Positions 1 through 12,220 of a stretch of 64,000 nt of DNA are shown here, in pieces (the stretch's first letter is position 1; every line of letters starts with the position of its first letter). This DNA is from Labia minor (Eukaryota; Arthropoda; Insecta; Dermaptera; Spongiphoridae). The notes below the pieces were generated by a model that saw only the letters and a list, made by a program, of their open reading frames with translations, had not been told where the DNA came from and searched no databases. Both the position numbers and the translations under genes were made by a program. The DNA is taken from NCBI GenBank assembly GCA_963082975.1, contig OY720346.1, positions 22,996,720-23,060,719 on the forward strand. Reading direction: 5' to 3'.

Positions 1-322
1 TAAACGTTGTGAAACAATTTCAAATAATTTAAATGTATCTATTAGTGAAATAAAAAATCAAATATGAATATAATATAAATATTTTTAATTTTATTTTAAG
101 AAATAGATATCTCACAGGCTGTGACTCACATATATACATTTAAATTAAGAAAAAAAAACTAATGAAGATGAATTTTTCCAGAGATGTGATCAATAAAACT
201 CAATTTTTCTTTATAAATACTATCTCTGGTGTGAATTTCAAAAAAAAAAAATCGTTAGAGCGGTTTTTGAGAACCCATTTACATATATACAATTTTAGCT
301 AGCATAATAAGATAAGATATTA
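1..322 (+). repeat. Fragment of family B/F interspersed repeat
   Basis: Positions 15-60 match the 5' part of the family B repeat found at 12280 and 24430. About 110-322 is an imperfect inverted copy of 14275-14480, including the GCTAGCATAATAAGATAAGAT end. This is a truncated non-autonomous element of the Helentron-like group described at 12221. Confidence 0.55.
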
Positions 323-479
323 ATTGTGTTAATTTTTTTATGAATATCTTTAGAGATATATAAATATAAGTGTGGTATAATGATCGTTTATTTGATTATT
401 ACCTGTTAATTATTCTAAATAAATAATATTAGAAAAGTTAAGTTTTTTTAACGAATGGATTCTTAGTTATGTCCGGTAA

Positions 480-850
480 TTAACAGTGAAATTGTTTTGT
501 CTGCCAGGCTTGGTTCAGAGGAGAGGCTGATTGGCTGAGAGGCGGGTCGAAGGAGAAGACTGGGCGTAGCACAATGCTCACGCGCGCAGAGGCATCCTCG
601 TCAGGGGAACAAGACAAAGATAGGGTTCGCGATGAGGGGCTTATCAGTGCCTCACCCTCGGTGTCGCATTGTCACAGCCTCCCGCAAATAAATAAATAAG
701 ACTGGGCGTCTCTCTTTTCACGAACCAAGAGCCCGAGTCAAATTATGGCTATTCACTTGGAAAAAAAAAGTTGAGGGGACCAAATCAAATGTCGTTAATT
801 CACAAGAGTCGCTTGCACCCTCATCTCTTGATCTGCTTGTCGTTTTAGGT
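480..850. promoter_or_regulatory. GC-rich, CpG-containing block, promoter-like
   Basis: This is a sharp island of higher GC in an AT-rich background. It contains an inverted CCAAT box within GCTGATTGGCTGAG, a GAGGCGGG GC-box-like motif, and CpG-rich sequence at 580-660. No open frame or repeat partner was seen in the window. It may be a promoter or 5' UTR of a gene outside the window, or a cis-regulatory block. Confidence 0.3.
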
Positions 851-859
851 TGTTTCTAC

Positions 860-1718
860 TATTTGTTCCATGAGTGGAATCCATCAAGTGCTAAAGGAAT
901 TAGGGAGAGGGTGGGGAGTGGAGTAATCAACCTGTCTGACAATATTTTTTTCCCTCTTCTTTGTTAAGACTATTTTCAAAACAAACAGACAACTAAACGA
1001 TTTCATTTAAAATTGATTTCTAAAAAAAAAAAAAAATGAAATGAATTTATACTGATTAAAGTGGTTTGTAAATTTTGATGACAAATAAACCACTTGGGAA
1101 TGAAGATTTCATAGCAAATTCTGTATTTTTTGCAAATTAAACATTAAAAATTATTATCAATAAATAGTATCAAAGATTTGTCATTTTTAAAAAATAATCT
1201 ATTTTAATAAATTTATTTAATAAAATATATATAAATATATATTATTTTGCAAAATTCTTTTTTTAAGTATTTTTTTTTTTCATAAGATTGGAAACTAAAA
1301 CTATAAACGACTAAATACTCAATTATTTTAAATAAGATTTTATAAGTATTACATTTTTATAATTTATTTGATATAATGACTTTAATAATGTTTTTAACAT
1401 TAATATACGAACCTCTTCTAGCGCCGTTTCGTTTAGCGCCCTTATGATTTTATCAAAAAAAAAAATTTATTTTAACTTTAAAATATTTTTTTGAACGGTT
1501 AATAGTAGATACCTGTTTTCTATTAGATTAAATATTAATTATGATTAAATCATTTTAATGAAATTTTATTCATAATTGTTGGTCAAGTTTGATTGAAAAT
1601 CAAAGAACTTGATTCATGTATAAAGATCTGTCGCAATGATTGCATTCATCTCTGAAACACGAGAAAAGAATGATAAAATGAGCACAAATATGGAAATTCA
1701 TTTTAAACAAAATAATCA

Positions 1719-1757
<39 letters not shown>

Positions 1758-2257
1758 ACAAAAAACAAATAATTAATATTCAATTATTCATTCAATTTTT
1801 AGTTTATTAATTAAAAATTAATTATAAAAATTGAAAATTGAAATATATATGATAAAATATAATTCATTATATATAACAAAAATAATATTATAAATCTTTT
1901 AATAACTGAAAAAATTTTTTAAGACAATTCATTGTAACTGCAATTCTCTAACTAAAGAATAAAATATTTCTAAAAATATTTATTTTCATTAAAATTAAAA
2001 AAGAAAAATGGTTTATTATTAGAATAAAAATATTTATTAGGGTGAGTTTAAATTTCGTAATTTAGATCAATCAAATCTTTTAAATAATATAATGTACTTT
2101 ATTGGCAAAAGAGTTTAAATTATAATTGGTGGTAAGATCATTATTTTAAATAATATAGATTTGAATGAAAAATTAAATTTTATATCAATACTCTCCAAAT
2201 TAATTTGATCAATTAATTTAATTATTTTTTTAATAGTCAAATAATGTAGAACAATAA
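860..2257. other. AT-rich intergenic stretch, no gene seen
   Basis: Homopolymer A/T runs and low-complexity sequence dominate, with a TA microsatellite at 1725-1754. No coding frame, splice pattern or recognisable transposon end was found. Confidence 0.6.
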
Positions 2258-2512
2258 TCTATATATTTAATACGATAGTGTCCGTCTGTACGCAAAAAAC
2301 TCTAGAGCCTAAACTACAAGGAGTAAGGTAACCAAATTTTTCTGAGGTGAAGGATACCTCAAATAATGAAAAATAAAAAAGAAATTAGAATCTTAGGTAA
2401 CTCCTGAGCTGAGCTGCGGGTGTTCCATTTTCCAGAAATATATATAAAGGAGAGTATTTGTATGTATGTAATTTGTTTACTTTTTTGTTGTCATAGAAAC
2501 AGATATATATAT
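2258..2512 (+). repeat. Family C interspersed repeat, copy 1
   Basis: About 250 bp, running from TAGTGTCCGTCTGTACGC to CATAGAAACAGATATATA. An inverted copy lies at 6914-7167 with only scattered mismatches, and a fragment of the inner end lies at 24531-24617. It carries an internal TATG-type microsatellite seed and no coding capacity. Class is not certain; the layout resembles other non-autonomous rolling-circle remnants in this window. Confidence 0.75.
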
Positions 2513-4037
2513 ATAGCAGCTAGTATATATAAATATATATATATAATAGTTAAATGTAGATATAAAAGATATTTAAAACTTTAATTAGAAAAAAGTTAAT
2601 AACCTATTTTTTAAAAGAATTATTATTACTATTTATATATATAATTAATTAATAATAGCATGATTTATTAATATATAATAGTAATTGATGTGACTTTGAA
2701 GTGCTTATAAATAGATTTAATAAACTACACATTTTATTTTAAATTTAATCGAATAATGGATTTCATTTTGTTCAACATTTTCTAAATTGATTTTATTTGA
2801 TAAAATAAAAAAAAAATAAAAAAATTAGTCTTCTATTGAAGTTCTTTCTTTTCCTTCCATCACGGCGGAGATTATTTCATTTCAATTCTCAATGACTTTT
2901 TGAGTCACCCGGTATTTAACTTAACTAAAAGACAAACCCCTTTTGAATAGAAATAAAAAGATAAAAAAAAAAAATAAAAAAAAAATAAGAGATGATGAAG
3001 AGCAGTGGGAGAAAAGAGAACAAAAAATTAAAGTTTCTGATTCAAGTCATTAGGAGCATATAGAAATTTTAAATTGAATTTTTTTTTTTTTTTTAAGAAG
3101 AAAGATTCTTTAATTTTCTTAAGAGAAAAAAAATATATTCATTGACCCATTATGAGTTGCTTTTTTCTTCATCTTTTTTTTTTTATTTCAAGCCTTGATT
3201 AAAAGAGGAAAATCTTGCTAACTTAGAAAAGAGATGGCGAAAAAGAAGAAGAGAAATTAATAATTTACGCTCTTTTCTTTTTCTGCCTTTTTAATATAAT
3301 ATTCGTTTCAATGGAAAATATAGATTTATACTAATGACAATAGAGCCTTAAATGACAAGAAAGGGAATGTTTTTGAAAGGGGGCGGATTCGCCATACCAC
3401 TTCCAAGTTTTTTTAGGCGTCGAGGGAATGAAACCAAAAGAATCAAGATGTGATTCTGTCGAGGAAAAAGAATTCTCGCTTTCATAATCAAATTATTCAA
3501 TCATTTTAATTAAATATTAGGTTTATATTAGCAAAGACCGGATCGACGATTAGAAAGCTTAATTAATTATATTTTTATTGTTTGGAAAAATAGTCCAAAC
3601 GAAATTGAATTAAGAAAACATCTCAAAGAATGAAAGGTGTGAGATTTTAATACCATTTTAATAGACTATTTTATTATTAATTTTAATAGATATAATTATC
3701 TATATATATATATATATAACGCATCAACAAATTAATCCTTTAGCATCTTCTTTCCATTGATGAATTTTTCCTCTATAAATCCGGTTCTCTTTTAGTTTAA
3801 GGAACATCAATATATTAAATATATCCTAATTTCAAGGATCAAAGAATAGGGGAACTAAAATATTATTTATTAGTTTTATTTTTTACAATAAAAATAAATA
3901 CATTAGAAAATATGTTTGAATTAATATTTAATTAGTGGATTAATTATAGGTGAATATATTTAAAGTAATTTCTACATATTCGCCTGCTGAGATTTAAAGG
4001 TATTCCAAATTCCTAATATTCTAATTTATAAATATAT
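2513..4037. other. AT-rich intergenic stretch with a small GC-richer patch
   Basis: Mostly low-complexity A/T runs. A non-repetitive patch at 3355-3480 has a GGGGGCGGATTCGCC core. No coding frame was found. A TA microsatellite lies at about 3701-3718. Confidence 0.5.
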
Positions 4038-4545
4038 AAGTATATATTATTATCAGATTTATCAGGGATATATTCATGTATTTTTGTGAGATTGTTTTCT
4101 CGACGTTTCGGCACCCATTTTGACGCCATTTTCAAGAGATTATTTAGGTGAGAATATTTTTTGGGATTCTGGGTCTTAGTCTGTGTGACCAAGGGTTAAT
4201 ATAGGGATTTTGGGTTGATAGGTTGGATGGTTTTGTACTCACTGCTTTGCTGTACCGGACAAAACAGTTGGCCTCGGGCTATTGTCCGGTACGGACGTGT
4301 GCCAGAGTCAGGATTGCCCAGGATTCTACGGAGCTGCACAGCAACGCAGTGAGTAAAAAACCATCCAACCTATCAACCCAAAATCCCGATATTAACCTTT
4401 GGTCACACAGACTAAGACCCAGAATCCAAAAAAATATTCCCACCTAAATAATCTTTTGAAAATGGCGCCACAATGGGTGCCGAAACGTCGAGAAAACAAT
4501 CTCACAAAAATACGTGATTATATCACTGATAAATCTGATAGTAAT
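4038..4545. mobile_element. Penelope-like palindromic remnant
   Basis: Two arms of about 210 bp, roughly 4038-4250 and 4340-4545, are inverted copies of each other. The loop holds a further hairpin, GTACCGGACAA with TTGTCCGGTAC. Each arm has GGTGCCGAAACGTCGAG preceded by a GGCGCC-type stem. A GAAAC box after a short stem is characteristic of Penelope-like terminal repeats that carry hammerhead ribozymes. The CUGANGA half of the core reads TTGAAAA here, so any ribozyme is decayed. Short open frames across the arms are by-products. Confidence 0.55.
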
Positions 4546-4585
4546 AATAACAACAATAATATTCTCGGAAACCTAAACCAACATA

Positions 4586-4650
4586 TAAGTATATATATAT
4601 ATATATATACTTATGTGGTATCCTATATATATATATATATATATATATAC
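4586..4650. repeat. TA microsatellites flanking an inverted CTTATGTGGTAT
   Basis: Two pure TA tracts, about 4588-4609 and 4626-4649, flank and separate an inverted pair (ACTTATGTGGTAT and ATACCACATAAG). The whole can fold as one hairpin. Confidence 0.7.
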
Positions 4651-4659
4651 CACATAAGA

Positions 4660-5778
4660 CAATTAATATTTTTTGGGGGGAAATTTTTTCTAATACACTT
4701 CAGTAACCTAATTAACGTGTTTAATATCAATATTTATTAGTAACCGGTGTCTGAACCATTTTGATAAGCTTATTCTTAATTTTATTTACATATATATTTT
4801 ATATTTTGAAATAATAAAAAAGATCTATCAAAAAAGTAGATTAAAGATATAATAATATTTTAATGATCAGTCTTTCACTCTTCGTTACAATTACAATCTG
4901 TATTTTTTTTGTATTACTCAAGTATATTATATGTCTATACTATATTTTATAAAGAATATAATACCAGTCTCTTAAGTCCAAATAATGGAGGATCTTTTCT
5001 TTTTTTGCCTTTGTATCTGAGAAGAAAAGGAACAATAAGTATTCATCGAATGTTTCATTATTTTCCTTTATTTTTTAAATATAAAAAGAGACAAAAAAAA
5101 TTGAATTACGATAAATTAAATTTGAAATATTGATTTTTGAGCTCCTAAACATAAAATAATATGGAAAGATATAATTTTAGATGATAGATAAATTTCTCCT
5201 TGCATATAAAGTCTGCTTAAAAAATAATATTAAGATTATCTTTTATTATTCTAGCAAAAATTATATATATATATATATGTCGTGAAAATTTTGAACAGGT
5301 TTTTTTTTTTAAATTTTAATTTTAGTTCTAATCTATATGAATATAATTTTAAAGGTACTAATAAATATCCAAGGGGTTTAAGAAATAAAATGGGAAAATT
5401 ATCCATATTAAATTCAAAATAATATGAAAAACTTCAACTAAACTGATAAAATGTTCATGTTTAAAAAAAAAGAAAAATTTAAATTTGTACTTTTGTTTGG
5501 TATAGACGAAAATTTTAAATATAAACTTTTTGAATAAAAAAAAATAAATATCTTATATTAATTAAGGAGCTGACAAAAAAGTAACTAAAAATACCTCAAA
5601 AACTATCAAAATTATCTATACATACATAAAAAAAGTTTTTAAATATATAATTTAATTGAAGAAAGATTAATTAATAAAATTATATAAATAAATTGTGATA
5701 TAGGTCATAGATGTGTATTTCTTAAAATAAATAAAAAGTTTAAAATTAAATATGATTAAGTTAATGATTTAAGTTAAA
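4660..5778. other. AT-rich intergenic stretch, no gene seen
   Basis: Low-complexity A/T sequence with scattered short open frames of biased composition (Tyr, Ile, Lys, Phe). No splice-consistent coding or transposon termini were recognised. Confidence 0.6.
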
Positions 5779-5925
5779 CTAGCTGCTCCGAGCGCCTTCG
5801 GCGCTCTTCACACCTAGACGGGGGCTCCGCCCCCTGTACCCCCGAGTGATACATAGTATTTGGTTGAAAGTCTTTATGTAAAAGATTTTCATCCATTTTG
5901 TTTCAATCAGTATAAGTAGATAAGA
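5779..5925 (-). mobile_element. Helitron 3' end, copy 1
   Basis: Read on the minus strand, this ends in hairpin GAGCGCC-GAA-GGCGCTC, then GGAGCAG, then CTAG followed by T. That is the canonical Helitron 3' terminus. A second palindrome, GGGGGCGGAGCCCCC, lies further in. The same sequence occurs on the plus strand at 26165-26302. Identity with that copy runs from the CTAG to about 5915. A 5' TC end was not located. Open frames through it are not thought to be genes. Confidence 0.7.
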
Positions 5926-6347
5926 CATGTATTTGTTTTCTTGTAAAATATATCTAATCCAAAACATACCTGTTAAAAAGGAGACCAAGTTCCTATCGGT
6001 TATTTGTTTGCCTAAAAAAGGGTTCAAATCCATCCCAATGCCAAGTTTAGATGCACTTGTTTGTTAATTATCATCCCATGTCCCTTCCTTCATTGTCCAC
6101 CCACCTTGGTCCTTGGACTTCCACCGGATGTTTCCCAATCGGTTTCTCCCAATTTCTAGTTTCTCCAATTCCAACCACGTCCCCTTCCCATCCCAGCCTT
6201 CTTGATTTTATAACCTTAACTATATCTGGACATTATATCTCGTTATGCCATCTCCGCCATCCCCCTGTGACCTCATCTTCTTTTCTATAAATGCTGCGAA
6301 CAATATTAATCTCACAAATACTCCAAATCGTCTCACAGAGTCATCGA

Positions 6348-6529
6348 TAGGGTGACCAAACGTCCCGTCTTTAGGTGCTCTGTCCCAAAAAAGTCTTCGG
6401 GACACCCTACTGTTTTTTCAATATTTAGGACATTTCGTAATTTTTTTTTCAAAATTTTTTCAAATTAGTTCTAAAAAAAAAGGTATACCGTTTGTCCCGG
6501 TTTGGTGTTTTCGAAATATGGTCACCCTA
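6348..6529. mobile_element. Short terminal-inverted-repeat element (182 bp), copy 1
   Basis: It begins TAGGGTGACCAAACGTC and ends in GGTCACCCTA. An 8 bp direct duplication GTCATCGA flanks it at 6340-6347 and 6530-6537. A related 121 bp copy lies at 28401-28521. The 8 bp duplication points to the hAT superfamily. Non-coding. Confidence 0.8.
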
Positions 6530-6913
6530 GTCATCGATCAACATGAAAAATAATTGTTTTATATATTTTAATTTTGATCCTCTTTGATGAGATAAGCCCC
6601 TTTACTGCATAATAACAGGCGTTACTCAATTACAACGTCGATTTAAATTCTTCTCGAATATTATTATCCTTCGTGATTAGAGATCTTAAGTATTTAAATA
6701 TTTATACATTTTCAAATTCTACATTTTGTATGTTAATTGTATGTAAGTCGTATCCGTATCATAATTCTTGAATTTTTTTGTTTAATTACATTTCGGTTGA
6801 TTTTTCCCCAATTTCTCTAATCACATGTCTCCTCTTCCAGTCCAATTCATTTACCTGGCTAGAACACTCCATTTTTTAAAATTTTAAATAGAGGGAGAGA
6901 GAGAGGTTCTAAT

Positions 6914-7167
6914 TATATATATATATCTGTTTCTATGACAACAAAAAAGTAAACAAATTACATACATACAAATACTCTCCTTTATATATATTTCTGGAAA
7001 ATGGAACACACGCAGCTCAGCTCAGGAGTTACCTAAGATTCTAATTTCTTTTTTATTTTTCATCATTTGAGGTACCCTTCACCTCAGAAAAATTTGGTTA
7101 CCTTACTCCTTGTAGTTTAGGCTCTGGAGTTTTTTGCGTACAGACGGACACTAGCGTATTAAATATA
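6914..7167 (-). repeat. Family C interspersed repeat, copy 2 (inverted)
   Basis: Inverted copy of 2258-2512. Both copies have the same outer end, GTACAGACGGACACTAGCG read on the plus strand here, and similar sequence just beyond it (TATTAAATATATAG), so the true boundary may be slightly wider. Confidence 0.75.
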
Positions 7168-7680
7168 TAGATATAACATAGAATGATTATTGGTTATCTC
7201 ATTGAAGTAAGAGTAAGAAGAATATGTAGGGTGGTATATTTAATGGTGCAAAGTAAAAAAAAAGTGTTTTGTTAGGTTGAAGCTATTATTAGATATGAGA
7301 CCACACGTCCCTTTTCAATTATTTTATTATTTTATCAGTGATCTGTTTCTTTTCAGATATTTCCCTTTTCATTCTTTTATCAAGAAAGAAGACTCTTGGG
7401 GTCGATCGAGGCGTGTTTAGGGGGGTAGAAATGGTAAAGGGAGGGGTGCGACACCCCTTCCCCAAACCCAGCCTCTAACAAAATTACACCATCCGCGAGG
7501 GCACAAAATAAAGTTAGCACTTTTTCTTTTTTCGCCTGGTGGTAATTCTATTGGGCAAGATAAAAATACGGAATATGTTCTCGTTTATATTTTTCCCCGT
7601 TCCTTTTCTTTTTTCTTCGATTTTTCTTTTTTTTTTTTTTATTCACTTGAATGACAATCTAGCTCTGTGCTACCAAAAAA

Positions 7681-7721
<41 letters not shown>

Positions 7722-8741
7722 TTATAGAGATATATATCATATTGAATAACCACTAATTTAGAAAAATGAATATTGTTTTCAAATCAACAATTCTATATAT
7801 GTATATACATATATATATACAAATTTTATGAATAATTTAAAAATATAAAGGTATATTGAAAAACATAGATAAACATGTCTAGAATCTCAAATTAAGCATT
7901 TATCTGAAGAATAATGAATAAAGAATTGCGATAATGAATATGATGCTCTCTATATTCATATTAGAAAGAGAAGAGTGAAAAAATAAACATTCGTAAAAAA
8001 TGGACTTTGGTGTATTATGATGCCAACTTATTTTAGTTAATTTACTCATTTTTTTAAAATTGTTTTATTGATTATAAACTTACTGTAAATTAAATTAAGA
8101 ATTGGATTTGATATTTAAATATATATAAATATATAAAATATAAAAGAATAGAATTTAACTGTAGAAATAAATATTTTCCCAAGTCTTTCTTATTTAAGGT
8201 ATATTAAAAACAAGATTTTATATAAATATTTATATATATATATATATATGTAAAAATATTATACATTTTTTTTTCTTTTAAACATTTAATTTTATCAATT
8301 TTCCTCTGAGGTCATTTCTACAAGACCAATAAAAAGAGATTGTATTTTCACATTTGAGAGATGCAATCTCACCTTCTTAAATGCTTTGCCAAGTGAATGT
8401 GCTGAGTTTTATTGCTATTTTGTCTGTCTGTCTGTCTTTAGATGCAAAAACGACAACCCCAAAGTATGTCTATTTCCAACCCTAAGATATTACTCTCAGA
8501 TAGGAAATGGAAAAAAACATTTCATGTCAATATAGTATATATGACCACAACTTAAAAAAATGAAAGAAGGGAGTGATAAAATGACCTATTATAAAAAAAA
8601 AATATTTTTTATCCTGTTTTATTAATAAATATATATTTATTAATAAATCTGACATATATTAAATAAGAAAGGAATATTTATTTATATTAGTAATAATAAT
8701 CAGGAAGTCGATAATAAAGAAATTAGAAAATATATTCCACT
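7168..8741. other. Intergenic stretch with a GC-richer block and TA microsatellite
   Basis: A non-repetitive block at about 7385-7510 (GGGGTCGATCGAGGCG and a ACACCCCTTCCCC tract) stands out from A/T-rich sequence. A TA tract occupies 7686-7717. No coding region was recognised. The rest is low complexity. Confidence 0.5.
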
Positions 8742-8749
8742 CTCTAAAT

Positions 8750-9151
8750 CAGGCCTGGCCAACCCGCGGCCCACCGTGAAAAATTGTGCGGCCCGCCAAT
8801 TAACTTTATATTTCTTTTCTAGTTTCATTTCTCGTCTGTATATTCAAAAACAGAATATAATTGAAATAATTATATTTTTTTATTTAAAATATGTCCTACA
8901 ATTTTTAAACTATATATTTGATTCCATAAATAGGAAGAAAAAAATTAGAAATAATAGTAATTAATAGAGAATATATTTTTATTTCAAAAAAGTAGCCTAA
9001 AAATAATAAATAATAAATAAAAATATTAAACATTAAGCATCAAGAAAGTATTAAAAGTGTTTTTTAAAACATTGTAAAGTTAAAATGCGGCCCCTGTAGC
9101 ATTGCTTCTAATCAAAGAGGTCCATGGAGACATTTGGGTTGGCCAGGCCTG
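8750..9151. mobile_element. Non-autonomous hAT element (402 bp)
   Basis: Inverted ends CAGGCCTGGCCAACCC and GGTTGGCCAGGCCTG are flanked by a perfect 8 bp duplication, CTCTAAAT, at 8742-8749 and 9152-9159. Both features are diagnostic of hAT. GCGGCCC motifs occur near both ends. The A/T-rich centre codes for nothing recognisable. Confidence 0.92.
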
Positions 9152-9963
9152 CTCTAAATAATCTTAAAATACAAAAAGAAGATAGGTACAATTTTATAAA
9201 ATATAATTATTATTTATTATTTTTTTCATTTATAAAATTACAAACTAGATTTAAATTAAATCAAATAAGTTATTTAAACCCTCCTTCCCTGTTAAAAATT
9301 AATTTTAAAGACGTTTGAAAATTCGTTACTCGGTTATTAAAGAGCTAGGAAATTAAAAAAAAATATTCATAAGGGGTATATTCTAAAATAATTTAAAATA
9401 TACGAAAAAAAAAAATACTTTATATAGAATACAAAATAGCTTATATATAGGAAATAAAATTTATTCATTTGTGAAATTATCTAAATTCAACTTAAGCATA
9501 ATTTATTATGTAAAGTAAATATAGGAATATATTTATGAATTGGGCAATTTAAAATGTTAAAAGGATGTATTTTGGTTTGAATAGCAACTGTGATGATTGC
9601 CCACCGACCAAGTTTCTCTCTCCTTTGCCTTTTAGCAATCATCTTATTTAAGCAAATTGTTAACATCCTCCCCTTCACGAAAGTGGAATTTCATGAATAT
9701 GCACAACTCTAACCTTCTCTAAACATTATGATCAGTATTCAATTAGATAATTTTATTTTTATCACTTTACATTATCATATTCTTTTAAAAAAATTTAATA
9801 TGTTATATAATCTATAATGTTTAGGAATAATGATGTTAGTTAAATCTATATTCAATCAATGAAAATTTAAGGATAAGGGATCGGACTTCATATTTTAGTT
9901 CAAGAAACAAAAAATTGGTTAAAATGGGCTTAAAATAAAAATAAAATAAATGATACTCTATAT

Positions 9964-10239
9964 CAGCGGTCGGGGAACCGGAGTAAATTACCCAAAATGG
10001 GGTAAAAATGAAATTTTTGGGAGTAAAAATGAAACTTATATATTTTTAATTTGCTATTTTATAAACCTGTTAGTATTTTTACAAATTATTTTCTTTTCAA
10101 AATTATCATGGGGGACTATAATAGAAAAGATGCTAAAAAGAGGCGATTTCGTTGGTTTTTTTGGCTCTTCACCAAGGGGTAATATCAACTTACACCAAAA
10201 TAGTTTGGGGTAATGATTAAAAAAGTTCCCCGACCCCTG
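9964..10239. mobile_element. Non-autonomous hAT element (276 bp)
   Basis: It starts CAGCGGTCGGGGAACC and ends AGTTCCCCGACCCCTG. A perfect 8 bp duplication, CTCTATAT, lies at 9956-9963 and 10240-10247. The open frame across it has no recognisable transposase motif. Confidence 0.9.
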
Positions 10240-10812
10240 CTCTATATATCATTTATAATTCCTAAACAATTTAAAGAACAGAATAAATTTGTATATATAC
10301 AATCAAACTTATACAAATATTTTTGCTTAAATTGTTTAGAAGTTTAGGTGGTAGGTTTTAGAAGATAGTGTTATCACAAGTACTTGATCATAATAAATTA
10401 AATATAAGACTATAATATTAAAAAATAATAAATATACATTTACTTAATAATATTTTACCAAAAAGATTAATAATTCAATTTTACCATAAGTAATTAAATA
10501 AAATTTTCCCTAAAATGTATTTTTGACCCTAGAGTGGAATAGAAGATAAATTATGATTTACATGATCTCTATACACAAAAATGAAATTCTGTATTCTTCC
10601 TTTTTGTTAAATCATTTTTTTAATTCATTCATGTAATAGGATTCTTAATCCAAAATATTATAACTAAATACATGCTTATTTTTAGAGAATCACTGTTATT
10701 TCAATACGTTATGTGTATTATTAAAAAACAGTAATTATTAAATTTAGCTATCAATTATTTTGTTGTACAAATAGACAAAAACTGTGTCTATATTATTAGA
10801 TAACGCAATATA
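10240..10812. other. AT-rich intergenic stretch, no gene seen
   Basis: Low-complexity sequence without repeat termini or coding signal. Confidence 0.6.
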
Positions 10813-11253
10813 CGAGGGTGGTCTGAAAAGTTTCCGACCTGACCAAGAAAAACGATGTTTTTCAATTATTCGTTTGTTTTATTTTTCAAAATTCAAGATA
10901 GCTGAGACCTGTACGATGTCAGCTGAACGTGTGCGAAATATTTTGCAAAACCATTTGATTATGGAAAGCTGTGTGCAACGTGGGTGCCGCATTTCCTAAC
11001 GTTAGACCAAAAATTGCTTCGAAAAACCATTTCTAACGACAATTTGGCGCTGTAGGCGTAATCCAAACGAATTTTTGCGTCGACTCATAACTCTTGATGA
11101 GACTTAAATTAAATTAAATCAAATTTAATTAATTAGAATACCGTTATGAGAAATGTATCAGTGTTGATGGAGATTATGTTGAAAAATATAACAAAAAAAA
11201 ATTTAAAAACATCGATTTTCTTGGTCAGGTCGGAAACTTTTCAGACACCGTCG
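10813..11253 (+). mobile_element. Internally deleted mariner-like element
   Basis: Inverted ends start ACGAGGGTGGTCTGAAAAG and run about 45 bp, with the right-end partner in 11210-11255. TA dinucleotides flank them at 10811-10812 and 11254-11255. The plus strand keeps pieces of a mariner transposase: SAERVRNILQNH from the helix-turn-helix region, and, after a frameshift, NPNEFLRRLITLDET, which holds the first catalytic Asp. An element this short (441 bp) cannot encode a working transposase. Confidence 0.85.
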
Positions 11254-11255
11254 TA

Positions 11256-12220
11256 TATTATCTTTATGCATTTTTACAGCTAATTAAACTGTTAAAATAT
11301 TAATGCATTGTTTAAATATAAGAATAAACAAATATTGGAATATTGATATTGGAAGATGAAATATTTTAAAGAAAATCAGGATTGCACTAGGAAAATATTG
11401 TTTTTGTATTCTGCAAGGTGTTAGAAACAAAAATGGTTTTAAAATTTAAATTATTAAGATACAAATTTTATATACTCATTTATCTTTTTTACGGTATGTA
11501 TATATTTTTGAAAACTGAATGTTATAATTTAAAAAACATATGAAAATATTGAGATTGCCAATACAAATTGTAAAATCTACTGAAATTATTAAAATTATAT
11601 GATTATTCTAATGTAGGTATTACAAAGTTAACTTTAAAAGACAATATAGATTTGGAATATCCTAATTAATTCGTAACTTTTCGAAAGATGAAAGATAAAA
11701 GAAAAAGCACTCGGCGTTTAAGATGTTGGGTGGCTTTTTTCTTCATTGTATTACTCTTTAAACTAACTAAATCCAAATTCGCTTCTTATCTCTTGTCCTC
11801 TTTTATATAAAATTACATAAGTTTTCAAATCCATTAGATCAAAGATCTTTGAATGTTTTTAAAACTTTGTTTTAACGGAATGTCTATCTCTAGATTACAC
11901 ATTAAGTTAATTAAGGAGAAGAAGAAGATGGATGATAATATTTCCTTCCAGTATAGAAACTTTTCATCTTGAAAATTAACCAAAATAGCGTTCATTTTAT
12001 ACATAAGTGTTTCCGCTTGACTTCGCAACAGATTATTCAAATGTAAATTAAAATATGAGCATGTGAAATTATTATTTTTGTTTTAAAAACTTTTATAACA
12101 AACGACAACAAGTGTTTAAAAGTATACTCCTTAATCAAGATGGAAGAGATTAAGAGAAGCAGAAAGGAATAGAAAAAATTTCAATTCAAGATACAAAAGG
12201 AAATAAATAAAAAAATAAGT
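11256..12220. other. AT-rich intergenic stretch, no gene seen
   Basis: Mostly A/T-rich. A slightly more complex patch at 11640-11830 has no coding frame or repeat partner. Confidence 0.5.

Noticed and set aside
4223-4740. Two overlapping plus-strand open frames
   Set aside because: They lie across the arms of a palindromic element and then run into TA microsatellite. No protein family is visible.
5779-6033. 84-codon minus-strand frame over the Helitron end
   Set aside because: It runs through a non-coding Helitron terminus and its GC palindromes. The second copy at 26165 does not preserve it.
2258-7167. Family C copies as long terminal inverted repeats of one 4.9 kb element
   Set aside because: The interval holds unrelated elements (a Penelope-like palindrome, a Helitron end, a small hAT) and no transposase. 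A third fragment at 24531 shows that C moves by itself.
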